Assembly (NCBI RefSeq): GCF_003991585.1
Contig: NZ_PQSP01000013.1
Coordinates: 1-64,000 of the forward strand
Reading direction: 5' to 3'
From: Saezia sanguinis
Lineage (GTDB): Bacteria; Pseudomonadota; Gammaproteobacteria; Burkholderiales; Burkholderiaceae_C
Length of the DNA stretch: 64,000 nucleotides
The notes under the pieces: generated by a model
Told to the model about the DNA's origin: nothing
What the model saw: the letters and a program-made list of their open reading frames with translations, nothing else
Database searches by the model: none
Translations under genes and position numbers: made by a program
Shown: positions 8,689-17,590 of the stretch, piece by piece
Layout of the letters: every line of letters starts with the position of its first letter
Numbering within the stretch: the stretch's first letter is position 1

Positions 8689-9582
8689 ATGGCACACGAA
8701 AACTTCAATGACCTGCTTGCTTTTTTAACGGTGGCAAAGGAGCGGAGTTTTACCAAAGCGGCTTCGCAACTGGGGGTTTCCCAGTCGGCATTGAGCCATA
8801 CCGTCCGCTCGCTTGAGGAGCGGCTGGGTATCCGGCTGCTGACCCGTACCACACGCAGCGTTGCGCCTACGCAAGCCGGGGAGCGCCTCTTTTTAAACAT
8901 AGGCCCCCGCTTTGAAGAGATTGAGGCCGAGTTGTCCGCCTTGAGTGAGCTGCGTGAAAAGCCTGCGGGTAACATCCGCATTACGGCAGTGGAATACGCG
9001 GTGGACACTATTTTATGGCCGGTGCTGATGGATTTTTTACCGGCTTATCCCGATGTCAAGGTGGAAGTCAATATCGACTATGGAATGACCGATATTGTGG
9101 CCGAACGCTATGATGCAGGCATTCGCCTGGGTGAACAGGTGGCCAGCGGCATGATTGCCGTGCGCATTGGCCCGGATACGCGTATGGCCGTTGTGGGGGC
9201 GCCATCGTATTTTCGCAGCCAGTCTCCGCCAGTTGTGCCACAGGACCTGACCCGGCATGAATGCATCAATCTGCGCTTGCCGACCTATGGCGGCCTGTAT
9301 GCATGGGAGTTTGGGAAAAACGGCCATGAACTCCGGGTGCGTGTTGAAGGGCGACTGGTTTTCAATAAAACAGCGCATATGCTGAACGCTGCACTGGCCG
9401 GATTCGGGCTGGCCTATGTGCCTGAGGGGTTGGTACAAACCTATGTAGAAAAAGGGCAGCTCAACCGCGTTCTTGAGGATTGGTGCGAGCCATTTTCCGG
9501 GTATCATCTTTATTACCCCAACCGCCGCCAGACGTCACCGGCGTTTGCCTTGCTGGTGGATGCACTGCGCTATCAGGGGTGA
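8689..9582 (+). CDS. LysR-family transcriptional regulator
   Basis: The 297-residue protein has the LysR N-terminal winged helix (residues 5-65: FLTVAKERSFTKAASQLGVSQSALSHTVRSLEERLGIRLLTRTTRSV) and a C-terminal periplasmic-binding-like effector domain from about 90. It resembles the AaeR/DmlR-like subgroup that often sits opposite oxidoreductase genes. Divergent orientation to the exported cupin operon suggests it controls that operon and itself. The effector is unknown. Confidence 0.93.
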   Translation: MAHENFNDLLAFLTVAKERSFTKAASQLGVSQSALSHTVRSLEERLGIRLLTRTTRSVAPTQAGERLFLNIGPRFEEIEAELSALSELREKPAGNIRITAVEYAVDTILWPVLMDFLPAYPDVKVEVNIDYGMTDIVAERYDAGIRLGEQVASGMIAVRIGPDTRMAVVGAPSYFRSQSPPVVPQDLTRHECINLRLPTYGGLYAWEFGKNGHELRVRVEGRLVFNKTAHMLNAALAGFGLAYVPEGLVQTYVEKGQLNRVLEDWCEPFSGYHLYYPNRRQTSPAFALLVDALRYQG

Positions 9583-9597
9583 TATAACGGGCGTGCC

Positions 9598-9640
9598 GCA
9601 GGTTCATGCGGATGGCTGCCATGCATATACATGAACCTGC
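9598..9640. terminator. Stem-loop between convergent lysR-type and hydrolase genes
   Basis: GCAGGTTCATG (9598-9608) pairs exactly with CATGAACCTGC (9630-9640). It is placed between two stop codons facing each other, so a bidirectional terminator role is likely, although no strong T-tract is present. Confidence 0.55.
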
Positions 9641-9645
9641 CCAGT

Positions 9646-10308
9646 TCAGTTGTTTTTAAAAAATGCCAGTAAGTCAGGGTACAACATATCCTGGTTCACA
9701 ATATAACTGTCGTGCTCATGGCCCTGCATGATTTTCAGTTGCGCATCAGGCAGCGTGTTGACAAGGTCGCGGTACAGGTCAGGGCGGTAGATATCGTTTT
9801 CCGCCGCAATCAGCAGTGTCGGGGTGTTGACGTTTCTGACATCATCCAGTTCGATATTGGGTTGCTCCAGCATCAGCCTGAACAGCGGGTCTTTTGTTTT
9901 TTCATAAGTGTCTTTAACGTACTGGTAGCTTTCCGGCGTAAAGTCATTCGGTTTCAGGTTCACGCCCAGAAGCGCCATTTTGTGAATGCTCTCGGGGTGT
10001 TTCATCGCCAGCATCAGGCTGATGATGGCGCCGTCACTGAACCCGATGATGTTGGCCGGCCCTAAATCAAATACCTGGATAAAGGCGTCAATGTCTTCAG
10101 CCATGGTGTCATACGCGTAGGTGTCGGTGCTAGCGCTTTGGCCGTGATTGCGGCTGTCAATGGCGTAAACGGTAAAGTGCTGTTGCAGTTTGGCGGTGAT
10201 GGCATCAAAGATGTGGTGATCTTCACCATTGCCATGCAGCATGATCAGCGGCGCCCCTGCGCCTGACTTTTCATAAAACAGTTCAATGTGATTGACTTGG
10301 GCTTTCAT
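9646..10308 (-). CDS. Alpha/beta-fold hydrolase
   Basis: A 220-residue alpha/beta hydrolase. Visible are the oxyanion region MLHGNGEDHH, the AIDSRNHGQS strand, the nucleophile elbow GFSDGA (Ser in G-x-S-x-G), an acidic residue in AENDIYRPDL, and a late catalytic His in QGHEHDSYI. It has no signal peptide. The substrate cannot be read from sequence; relatives include esterases and ring-cleavage hydrolases. It is convergent with the LysR gene. A role with the cupin/CMD cluster is possible from position only. Confidence 0.82.
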   Translation of the reverse strand: MKAQVNHIELFYEKSGAGAPLIMLHGNGEDHHIFDAITAKLQQHFTVYAIDSRNHGQSASTDTYAYDTMAEDIDAFIQVFDLGPANIIGFSDGAIISLMLAMKHPESIHKMALLGVNLKPNDFTPESYQYVKDTYEKTKDPLFRLMLEQPNIELDDVRNVNTPTLLIAAENDIYRPDLYRDLVNTLPDAQLKIMQGHEHDSYIVNQDMLYPDLLAFFKNN

Positions 10309-10372
10309 GACGCATACCTTTGCGATGTCTGCGGCGCGTTACAGCACTGGATAAATGAATGGCGCTCAGGTG

Positions 10373-11812
10373 TTAATACGTTGATCTGGAAAAATCCATG
10401 TCTTTGTATTGAACGAATTTGGTTCTCTTCACAATTTTATAACCCAGCATGATGGCAAAAAACAGTGGAATACCGACATAGGTGGCAACCACACCGTACC
10501 AGTCGATGTTGTTTTCGGTGAAGGCTTTGTAGTTTTGCCCTAAAGTAATGATCAGGCACAGTATGAAAGCGAACACCGGGCCAAACGGGAAGCAACTGGC
10601 TTTATAGGGCAGCATGCTGGTATCCAGGCCTTGTGCGATCATGCCTTTTCTGAACCGGTAGTGGCTGATGGCAATGCCCAGCCAGGCAATGAAGCCGGTC
10701 ATGCCCGACATGTTGAGCAGCCACAGGTAGACCATCTGGTCTTCAAACAGCGACGTCAAAAAGCACAGCATGGCAATCAGGGTGGTGGCGATCAGGGCAT
10801 TGCGCGGCACGCCTGACCTGGACAGGCGCGCAAAAATCCGTGGCGCTTTGCCTTCTCTGGCCAGTGCGTACAGCATGCGTGTCGAGGCATACAACCCGGA
10901 ATTGCCGGCGGAGAGTACCGATGTCAGAATCACGGCATTCATCACGACGGCAGCAGACAGCAGCCCGGCATTTTGAAACACCAGTGTGAACGGGCTGACG
11001 CTGATGTCACCTGCCTCACTGCGCAGCAGCCGGGGGTCGGTGTACGGAATGATCAGGCTGATCACAAAGATGGACAGGACATAAAACAGGAGGATGCGCC
11101 AGAACACCTGTTTCATGGCTTTGGGGATATTTTTTTCAGGGTCTTTGGATTCTCCGGCCGCAATGCCGATGAGCTCCGTCCCTTGGAATGAGAACCCCAC
11201 AATCATCGCGACCCCGATCATCGATGAAAAGCCCCCCACGAAAGGAGCATCCCCAATGGTCCAGTTATGCCAGCCGGTATGTTCACTGCCGCGCAGGATG
11301 CCTACGATCATCAGCAGGCCAATGCCGATGAAACACACCACGGCAATGACCTTGATCAGCGCAAACCAGAATTCTGCCTCACCAAAGCCTTTGACCGAGA
11401 TGTAGTTCAGGCAGAAGATAACGCTTAAAAACAATGCGCTCCATAACCAGCTATAGCCCGAGGACAGATCAATCCAGTAGGAAATCACCAACTGCGCAGC
11501 AACCAAGTCCACTGCAACGGTGACAGCCCAGTTGTACCAGTAGTTCCAGCCAATCGCAAAACCGAACGCTTCATCGACATAACGGGAGCCATAGGTCGAA
11601 AAGGTACCTGAAACCGGCAGGTAGGCGGCAAGCTCACCCAGGCTGGTCATCAGAAAGTAAACCATGACACCGATGATGATGTATGAAAGAAGGGCCCCTG
11701 CAGGCCCTGCGTTGGCAACTGTTGCGCCAGAGGCGACAAACAGCCCGGTTCCAATCGATCCGCCAATGGCGATCATGGTCAGGTGGCGTGCTTTAAGATC
11801 TCGTTTCAGCAT
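10373..11812 (-). CDS. lysP: Lysine-specific permease
   Basis: The 479-residue, roughly 12-helix amino-acid/polyamine/organocation permease of the inner membrane closely follows remembered E. coli LysP: RELKARHLTMIAIGGSIGTG-like opening, LGELAAYLPVSGTF, GWNYWYNWAVTVAVDL, FSFQGTELIGIAAGES and the C-terminal FAFILCLIITLGQNYKAF block. It imports lysine with protons. It lacks about 12 residues of the E. coli N-terminus and has no obvious ribosome binding site before ATG 11812. It stands alone, without lysine metabolic genes nearby. Confidence 0.9.
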   Translation of the reverse strand: MLKRDLKARHLTMIAIGGSIGTGLFVASGATVANAGPAGALLSYIIIGVMVYFLMTSLGELAAYLPVSGTFSTYGSRYVDEAFGFAIGWNYWYNWAVTVAVDLVAAQLVISYWIDLSSGYSWLWSALFLSVIFCLNYISVKGFGEAEFWFALIKVIAVVCFIGIGLLMIVGILRGSEHTGWHNWTIGDAPFVGGFSSMIGVAMIVGFSFQGTELIGIAAGESKDPEKNIPKAMKQVFWRILLFYVLSIFVISLIIPYTDPRLLRSEAGDISVSPFTLVFQNAGLLSAAVVMNAVILTSVLSAGNSGLYASTRMLYALAREGKAPRIFARLSRSGVPRNALIATTLIAMLCFLTSLFEDQMVYLWLLNMSGMTGFIAWLGIAISHYRFRKGMIAQGLDTSMLPYKASCFPFGPVFAFILCLIITLGQNYKAFTENNIDWYGVVATYVGIPLFFAIMLGYKIVKRTKFVQYKDMDFSRSTY

Positions 11813-12128
11813 TGTTATTGAATAGAAATGGCTGCTGGGTTAGAGAACCATGGTGCAATGGTGTGCGCAGTGTTGTCTACTTTGTTGGTATACGACATCT
11901 GTAACGGCAGCGCTGTTATTGAGTTGCCGCAGTATATTGCACTTTTGGTGTTTTGGCCTGTTGGCCGGTGTATAGCTTCGTAAAACAAGAAAGTAAGATA
12001 AGCCTTTAAAGGGTGTACCGACCGGTTTTTTCGGGTGATGCGGGTTGGCGGTTATGAATCCATAAAAAGCTCAATATGTTATAACGTGCCATACCTGATA
12101 ATTGCCGGGGCATATACTGGAGGGCATT
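11813..12128. other. Divergent intergenic region, lysP / membrane protein
   Basis: About 316 bases that must carry promoters for both directions. The region is fairly AT-rich, and CCGACCGG with a short T-run lies near 12018-12031. No lysine riboswitch (a long conserved L-box structure) was recognised. Nothing else specific is seen. Confidence 0.3.
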
Positions 12129-12878
12129 TTGCGTAAATTGGCACTGGTTTTCGGAATACTGGGATGTCTGGTATTTGGCGCATTATTCGCGCTGTCCTAT
12201 GCGAAACCTACATTTGTGGAGCAGACCACCAAGGATGCCATTCGTTATCGGCTGCAGACGCTGACACAGGGGAAAATCGACTCACTGGATGATCATGTTC
12301 TGATCGGCCATGCTCGGAGGCTGCTGGGGAGTCAGGCCGGTGAGCTGGAACGGTTAAAACAACTGCTGGCAGACAAGCTGCCTGAAAAACTGGCGGCTGT
12401 GATTGCGCAAATGCGCAACCTGGACTGTGAGTGCCGCCGGATCACCGAGGAGCGAATCAGAGACAGCATGAACTGGCGTATTGCAAGCCTTACGCAGATG
12501 CAGCAGCAACTGACCTCTTTTATTCAGGTGAAATATATGGATACGGTAGCGCAGCTGACGCGGGAGTTTCGTATTTTTACCGGTTCTAATGGCATTGTCT
12601 TTTTTCTGCTAGTTGTGGCAGCGCTGGTGCAGCGCAGAGCGAAAGTTCAGTTGATATTACCTGTCGCTGTTTTGGTTGTGGCAACAGGCATTGCCGCTTA
12701 TTTGTATTTATTCCAGCAAAACTGGCTGCATACCATTTTGTTCAGTAGCTATGTAGGTTGGTTTTACCTGGTTTATATCGGGATTGTTTTTGCGCTTTTA
12801 TGCGATATTATTTTCAACCGCTGCAGAATCATCAATGGAATTCTATCAAGCATTCACATTGAAGTATCTCCATGTTGA
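12129..12878 (+). CDS. Unknown membrane protein with central helical segment
   Basis: The protein of about 249 residues matches no family I recognise. One N-terminal membrane helix (LALVFGILGCLVFGALFAL) is followed by a polar, probably helical/coiled segment of about 110 residues with a CEC motif (DCECRRI), then three hydrophobic helices at the C-terminus. The frame is open from TTG 12102, but TTG 12129 has a perfect GGAGG five bases upstream and is preferred. The next gene, an exported protein, begins 90 bases downstream and may share the transcript. Confidence 0.6.
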   Translation: MRKLALVFGILGCLVFGALFALSYAKPTFVEQTTKDAIRYRLQTLTQGKIDSLDDHVLIGHARRLLGSQAGELERLKQLLADKLPEKLAAVIAQMRNLDCECRRITEERIRDSMNWRIASLTQMQQQLTSFIQVKYMDTVAQLTREFRIFTGSNGIVFFLLVVAALVQRRAKVQLILPVAVLVVATGIAAYLYLFQQNWLHTILFSSYVGWFYLVYIGIVFALLCDIIFNRCRIINGILSSIHIEVSPC

Positions 12879-12968
12879 CCGCGTGTACCGATACCAGAGC
12901 ACTGTGTTTGAGCCTGCAGGCACAGAATTGACAACATATACAAACTATACAAAAGAAGGGGAAAGTCG

Positions 12969-13502
12969 ATGAAACCGTATTTTGTAAAGCTGGCATTGGT
13001 AGCCGGTTGTTTAGGCGCAGCAGTATCTGCCAGCGCAGATGAAAAGGCCTCGTTTGTATTGCCAAGCGGTGCCTCGGTGGAAATTGTGGAGGCTGATTTT
13101 GACCGCAGCAGGTTTGAGGTGACTGGCTGCGATGGTCAAAGTGATGTTTGTCTGATTAACGGGCGTATCCCGTTTGGTGTGGATGGAAGTGTGCCCGGTT
13201 CTTATGTGAAAAGTATCCGTATCACCCACCAGGGCCAAACGCATGAGCTCGATGTCTCGGATATGTATAACGCATGGGGCGGCCGCCCGTTGCAATATGA
13301 CGAACATACCCGGTATTTTGGCGGAACCTGTTTTGACTACGCGCCTTATTGCCAGTTTCGCGGGCTGTTTTCAGATGCGGCAGGCTCATTTGTTGCCGAG
13401 TGGCTGGTGAGGGGGGACGTATCTGTGCGTACAATACTGACCAATCAGGTGGATGTGGTCAATTTCATCAGCGATAACATTGACCCTCCTGAATTTGAAT
13501 AA
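12969..13502 (+). CDS. Unknown exported protein with four mature cysteines
   Basis: The 177-residue protein has a clear Sec signal peptide (LALVAGCLGAAVSASA, cleavage before DEKAS). The mature region is acidic, with cysteines in CDGQSDVC and a second pair in GGTCFDYAPYC, suggesting two disulfides in the periplasm. No family recognised. The start has a GGGGAAAG-like purine tract upstream. It lies between the unknown membrane protein and a BaiN-type flavoprotein, with 90- and 63-base gaps. Confidence 0.65.
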   Translation: MKPYFVKLALVAGCLGAAVSASADEKASFVLPSGASVEIVEADFDRSRFEVTGCDGQSDVCLINGRIPFGVDGSVPGSYVKSIRITHQGQTHELDVSDMYNAWGGRPLQYDEHTRYFGGTCFDYAPYCQFRGLFSDAAGSFVAEWLVRGDVSVRTILTNQVDVVNFISDNIDPPEFE

Positions 13503-13565
13503 GCGCGGCAAGGCAACATCGCATTGGCTGCTTGAAAAACAACAAAGTAATGGGGCAGCCATGCA

Positions 13566-14744
13566 ATGAACGCGTCATATGATGTCATTATTTTAGGAGC
13601 CGGTGCCGCAGGGTTGATGGCTGCGGCAACGGCAGGCCACAGGGGCAGGCGTGTTCTGCTGCTTGACCATGCAACCAAGCTGGCCGAAAAAATCCGCATA
13701 TCCGGCGGGGGGCGCTGCAACTTTACCAATTTGCATATCCGGCCCGAATGCTATCTTTCTGCCAATCCGCACTTTTGCCGCTCGGCGCTGGCGCAGTATA
13801 CCCAGCACGACTTTATTGCACTGGTGGCGCGGCACGGCATTGCCTGGCATGAAAAAACACAGGGGCAACTGTTTTGCGACGATTCCAGCCAGCAGATCAT
13901 TGACATGCTGGATGAGGAGTGCAGGGCTGCCCGCGTGACCCGCATGATGCAAACAGAGATCAAGTCGGTATCTCATGGTGATGGTTTTGAGGTTGAAACT
14001 TCGCGCGGGGGTTTTACCAGTGAATCGCTGGTGGTTGCCACAGGGGGGCTGGCGGTGCCTAAAATCGGTGCCACACCCTTAGGTTACCGGCTGGCTGAAC
14101 AGTTTGGCCTGAACATGCTCGCGCCCGAGCCGGCACTGGTTCCGCTGACATGGCATGTGCAGGACAGCGAACGTTTTGCGCCGCTGGCAGGAACATCTCT
14201 GGAAGTGCAGGCCCGTATCGGCAAAACAGCATTTCGTGAGCAGATGCTGTTTACCCATAAAGGTATTTCGGGGCCGGCTATTTTGCAGATATCTTCCTAC
14301 TGGTCACCCGGACAGAGTATTGTGCTGAACCTGCTGCCGGGGCGGGATGTCAGCGCGTTGCTCTCAGCGCCTGAGCACCACCACCAGAAACTGGCGCGGG
14401 TGCTGTCCGAGCAGGGCTGGCCACGGCGGTTTGCCGATGCCTGGCTGGCATTGCAGGGGATGCAGGACGTTTATGTCCGGGATCTATCGGCTAAAAAACA
14501 GTTGCAGTTTGCTCAAGCTGTGCAGAACTGGGCCGTGCTGCCTAACGGTACCCAGGGCTATAAACAGGCCGAAGTGACGCGTGGCGGCGTGGATACGCGG
14601 ATGCTGGATTCCAAAACCATGATGGCTAAAAACATGCCCGGCCTGTTTTTTGTTGGAGAGGTGGTGGATGTGACCGGCTGGCTGGGCGGTTTTAATTTTC
14701 AGTGGGCCTGGTCCAGTGGTTACGTGGCCGGCATGAATAGCTGA
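13566..14744 (+). CDS. BaiN/HI0933-family FAD flavoprotein
   Basis: A 392-residue NAD(P)/FAD-dependent oxidoreductase of the HI0933/YhiN/BaiN family. The dinucleotide-binding GAGAAGLMAAATAGHRG is at residues 11-27. The family hallmark KIRISGGGRCNFTN follows at about 42-55, then VVATGGLAVPKIGATPLGY and the C-terminal FAD motif VGEVVDVTGWLGGFNFQWAWSSG. Family length is normal. The physiological reaction is unsettled for most members; BaiN itself acts in bile-acid reduction in gut clostridia, which should not be transferred here. Confidence 0.88.
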   Translation: MNASYDVIILGAGAAGLMAAATAGHRGRRVLLLDHATKLAEKIRISGGGRCNFTNLHIRPECYLSANPHFCRSALAQYTQHDFIALVARHGIAWHEKTQGQLFCDDSSQQIIDMLDEECRAARVTRMMQTEIKSVSHGDGFEVETSRGGFTSESLVVATGGLAVPKIGATPLGYRLAEQFGLNMLAPEPALVPLTWHVQDSERFAPLAGTSLEVQARIGKTAFREQMLFTHKGISGPAILQISSYWSPGQSIVLNLLPGRDVSALLSAPEHHHQKLARVLSEQGWPRRFADAWLALQGMQDVYVRDLSAKKQLQFAQAVQNWAVLPNGTQGYKQAEVTRGGVDTRMLDSKTMMAKNMPGLFFVGEVVDVTGWLGGFNFQWAWSSGYVAGMNS

Positions 14745-15080
14745 ACTGCCGGAAAACCGTGATATCAAAATGCGCTGGCTTGTGCTGCATATGACACATG
14801 CAGCGACAGGGGCTGGTGTGGCTTCCCCATTAAAAAGCACCTTTTCCAGCAGGGGTGAATAACATTTTTTCCGGTAGGGCTATGACATGGTTGCAAGCAT
14901 GGATAACATTCAAAATATTGAACAACATGCTTTGAGCGTTCTATGATGGGAAAGCAGCCTGATAAATAATTGAAGATGTACAGGCCGCGTATTTGCATTC
15001 AACGATGAAGTCTTTGGTGGGCAGCGGTGTCAGGTGAAATGCTGCCATAAGGACACAATAACAAGAAGGAGAATGTCGCA
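14745..15080. other. Leader region of the dehydrogenase complex operon
   Basis: About 336 bases without a gene. A -10-like GATAAATAAT occurs near 14960, consistent with a promoter for the three-gene operon that follows, but no confident -35 was matched. No terminator for the flavoprotein gene was seen. Confidence 0.3.
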
Positions 15081-15803
15081 ATGGCTGAAAAGCACGATGA
15101 ATCGCGCAGAAAATTTCTGTCCAGACCTGTCAAAATTATTCCGGCAGTGGCTTTGGCCGGCACCGGCATGGCCCAGGTATCGGGCGCACTGGCGCAAAGC
15201 GCACCAGGCGAAAGCCTGGCGGGCTACAAGCCGGTTTATTTCCAGGAGGATGAGTGGCAATTTTTGCTGGCTGCATGTGACCGGCTGATTCCGGCTGAAG
15301 AGGCTGGCCCGGGTGCGATTGCGGCCCATGTGCCGGTTTTTATTGATAAGCAGATGTTGACACCCTATGGTGACGGCGGGCTGTGGTACATGCAGGGGCC
15401 ATTTCATCCGGACGCCGTACCGGAGCTGGGTTACCAACTCAAATATACGCCCAAGGAAATATACCGCACGGGTATCGCAGATACCCAGGCCTACTGTCAG
15501 AAGCAATATGCAGGCAAACGTTACCAGGATTTGACCGAGGAGGAGCAGATCAAAGTGCTCTCGGGGCTGGAGAGTGGTGATGTTGTTCTGGAGAATATTC
15601 CGGGCAAGACGTTTTTTCAGTACCTGCTGACCAATACCAAAGAAGGTTATTTTTCCGACCCGATGTACGGCGGGAACCAGCAGTTGGCCGGTTGGAAAAC
15701 GGTTGGTTTTCCGGGCGCACGGGCTGATTACATGGACTGGATTGAGCAGCCGAACAAGGCTTATCCATTAGGGCCGGTGTCTATTGAAGGAAAGAGAGGG
15801 TAA
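15081..15803 (+). CDS. Membrane dehydrogenase small subunit (gluconate 2-dehydrogenase subunit 3 family), Tat-exported
   Basis: The 240-residue protein begins with a twin-arginine signal (SRRKFLSRP, hydrophobic PAVALAGTGMAQ, cleavage near ALA). The mature part has the subunit-3 family pattern: FLLAACDRLIPAEEAGPGA, then TYQDLTEEEQIKVLSGLE-like and a C-terminal FSDPMYGGNQQLAGWKTVGFPGA block. Known relatives are the small subunits of gluconate, sorbitol, fructose and FAD-glucose dehydrogenases, which carry the cofactor-loaded large subunit through Tat. It precedes the flavoprotein by 2 bases, and the ribosome binding site is GGAG. Confidence 0.88.
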   Translation: MAEKHDESRRKFLSRPVKIIPAVALAGTGMAQVSGALAQSAPGESLAGYKPVYFQEDEWQFLLAACDRLIPAEEAGPGAIAAHVPVFIDKQMLTPYGDGGLWYMQGPFHPDAVPELGYQLKYTPKEIYRTGIADTQAYCQKQYAGKRYQDLTEEEQIKVLSGLESGDVVLENIPGKTFFQYLLTNTKEGYFSDPMYGGNQQLAGWKTVGFPGARADYMDWIEQPNKAYPLGPVSIEGKRG

Positions 15804-15805
15804 TC

Positions 15806-17578
15806 ATGGCGATGAAAAAAGATGCTGTGGATGCCGTTATCATCGGCCTGGGCTGGACCGGTTCGATCATGGCGAAGGTGCTGACAGACGAGGGTCTGAA
15901 AGTGGTGGCGCTTGAACGCGGCCCGAATAAAGATACAGCCGATGCGGCGGCCTATCCGCAAATTGCAGATGAGCTGGCCTATGCGGTCAGGGGCAAGCTG
16001 TTTCAGCCGCTGGCCAAAGAGACGGTGACGATTCGCCACCGCATGTCGGAAACGGCAGTGCCGTACCGCCAGCATGCGTCATTCCTGCTGGGCAATGGGG
16101 TGGGTGGTGCCGGTTTTCACTGGAATGGCCAGCACTGGCGCGCATTGCCGGAGGATTTGCGGATCCGCAGCCATTTTGAAGAGCGTTATGGCAAAGATTT
16201 TATTCCTGAGGGCATGACGATTCAGGACTATGGCGTGACGTATGAGGAGCTGGAGCCGTACTTCACCCATTTTGAAGAGGTGTGCGGCACCTCGGGCAAG
16301 GCAGGCAATATCAACGGGCAGATCATGCCCGGCGGCAATCCGCTGGAAGCACCACGCAGCAAAGAATACCCGTTGCCGCCATCTTCACCGATGTACGTGG
16401 CGCAGTTGTTTGCCAAGGCTGCCAAAGAGGCTGGTTATGACCCGTTTCCGCTGCCGGCGTCCAACGCTTCGCAGGCTTATACCAACCCATACGGCGTGCG
16501 TTTGGGGCCGTGCAACTTCTGCGGATTTTGCGAGCGCTTTGGCTGTTATATGTATTCCAAGGCATCGCCGCAGACGACGATTCTGCCGGTGATCCGGCAT
16601 CGGCCAAATCTGGAAATACGCGCCAATTCGTATGTGACCAAAATCAATCTGGATGCTTCGGGCAAAAAAGCGACCGGGGTCACCTACATTGACGGGCAGG
16701 GTAATGAGGTGGAGCAGCCGGCCGATTTGGTGATTGTGTCGGCATTCCAGATGCATAACGTGCGGTTGCTGCTGCTTTCGGGCATTGGCAAGCCGTATGA
16801 CCCGGTCACCGGCGAAGGTGTGGTCGGGAAAAACTATGCTTACCAGTACAACCCCAGCGTGACGGTGATGATGCCTAAAGGCACGCACATGAATCCGTTT
16901 ATCGGTGCCGGGGCTGCAGGCATGTACGCGTTGGATAATTTCAACGGTGACCAGTTTGACCATGGGCCGCTGGGGTTTGTCGGCGGGGCTTATACCAGTG
17001 CCGGCTTTACCGGTGGCCGCCCGATTCTCCAGACGTCGCTTCCCAAAGGTGCTCCAACCTGGGGCAAGGGCTGGCAGGCGGCTGTGGCAGATACTTACGA
17101 GCGCAAGATGAGCATTGGCATGGAAGGCTCGGTCATGGCGTATCGCGACGCCTATCTGGACTTGGACCCGACATACAAAGATGCAGCCGGCTTGCCGTTG
17201 CTGCGCATGACGTTCAACTGGCATGACAATGAAATCAAAATGGGACAGTATGTGGTGAACCGCGCTGCTGAAATTGCCAAGCATCTGGGGGCCGAATCGT
17301 ACAGTACCGGCACCCCTGGGGCAACCTACGATACGCGCATTTACCAGTCGACCCATACAACCGGTGGTGCAATCATGGGGGCCGATCCGAAAACCAGCGT
17401 GATCAACAAATACCTGCAATGCTGGGATGTGCCCAATGTATTTGTGACTGGTGCATCGGCATTCCCACAGAATCTGGCTTACAACCCGACCGGTCTGGTC
17501 GGGGCGCTGGCATACCATGCCGCGCAGGCTTTGAAAGACCAGTACCTGAAAAACCCTGGCCCACTGGTGCAGGCATAA
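15806..17578 (+). CDS. GMC-family flavoprotein dehydrogenase large subunit
   Basis: The 590-residue catalytic subunit has an FAD site IIGLGWTGSIMAKVL (12-26), FLLGNGVGGAGFHWNGQHWR (93-112), and a C-terminal GMC domain with HTTGGAIMG and NPTGLVGALAYHAA. It has no signal peptide of its own, so it is presumably folded with FAD in the cytoplasm and co-exported with the Tat subunit before it. Cys236, 239, 242 and 247 (CNFCGFCERFGC) form a cluster resembling the iron-sulfur ligands reported for FAD-dependent glucose/fructose dehydrogenases, a likely electron wire to the cytochrome. The oxidised sugar, aldonate or polyol cannot be told from sequence. Confidence 0.9.
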   Translation: MAMKKDAVDAVIIGLGWTGSIMAKVLTDEGLKVVALERGPNKDTADAAAYPQIADELAYAVRGKLFQPLAKETVTIRHRMSETAVPYRQHASFLLGNGVGGAGFHWNGQHWRALPEDLRIRSHFEERYGKDFIPEGMTIQDYGVTYEELEPYFTHFEEVCGTSGKAGNINGQIMPGGNPLEAPRSKEYPLPPSSPMYVAQLFAKAAKEAGYDPFPLPASNASQAYTNPYGVRLGPCNFCGFCERFGCYMYSKASPQTTILPVIRHRPNLEIRANSYVTKINLDASGKKATGVTYIDGQGNEVEQPADLVIVSAFQMHNVRLLLLSGIGKPYDPVTGEGVVGKNYAYQYNPSVTVMMPKGTHMNPFIGAGAAGMYALDNFNGDQFDHGPLGFVGGAYTSAGFTGGRPILQTSLPKGAPTWGKGWQAAVADTYERKMSIGMEGSVMAYRDAYLDLDPTYKDAAGLPLLRMTFNWHDNEIKMGQYVVNRAAEIAKHLGAESYSTGTPGATYDTRIYQSTHTTGGAIMGADPKTSVINKYLQCWDVPNVFVTGASAFPQNLAYNPTGLVGALAYHAAQALKDQYLKNPGPLVQA

Positions 17579-17590
17579 GGAGGCAGCATC

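Noticed and set aside
11813-12128. Lysine riboswitch upstream of lysP
   Set aside because: The region is short and lacks the conserved multi-helix core; no such element could be drawn.
13525-13561. TGGCTGC/GCAGCCA dyad before the BaiN-type gene as an operator
   Set aside because: The arms are 23 bases apart, with no T-tract and no regulator nearby; such a pair can arise by chance.
16385-17518. 377-codon reverse open frame opposite the GMC flavoprotein
   Set aside because: Antisense shadow of a well-supported gene, His/Arg-rich translation without motifs, no ribosome binding site.
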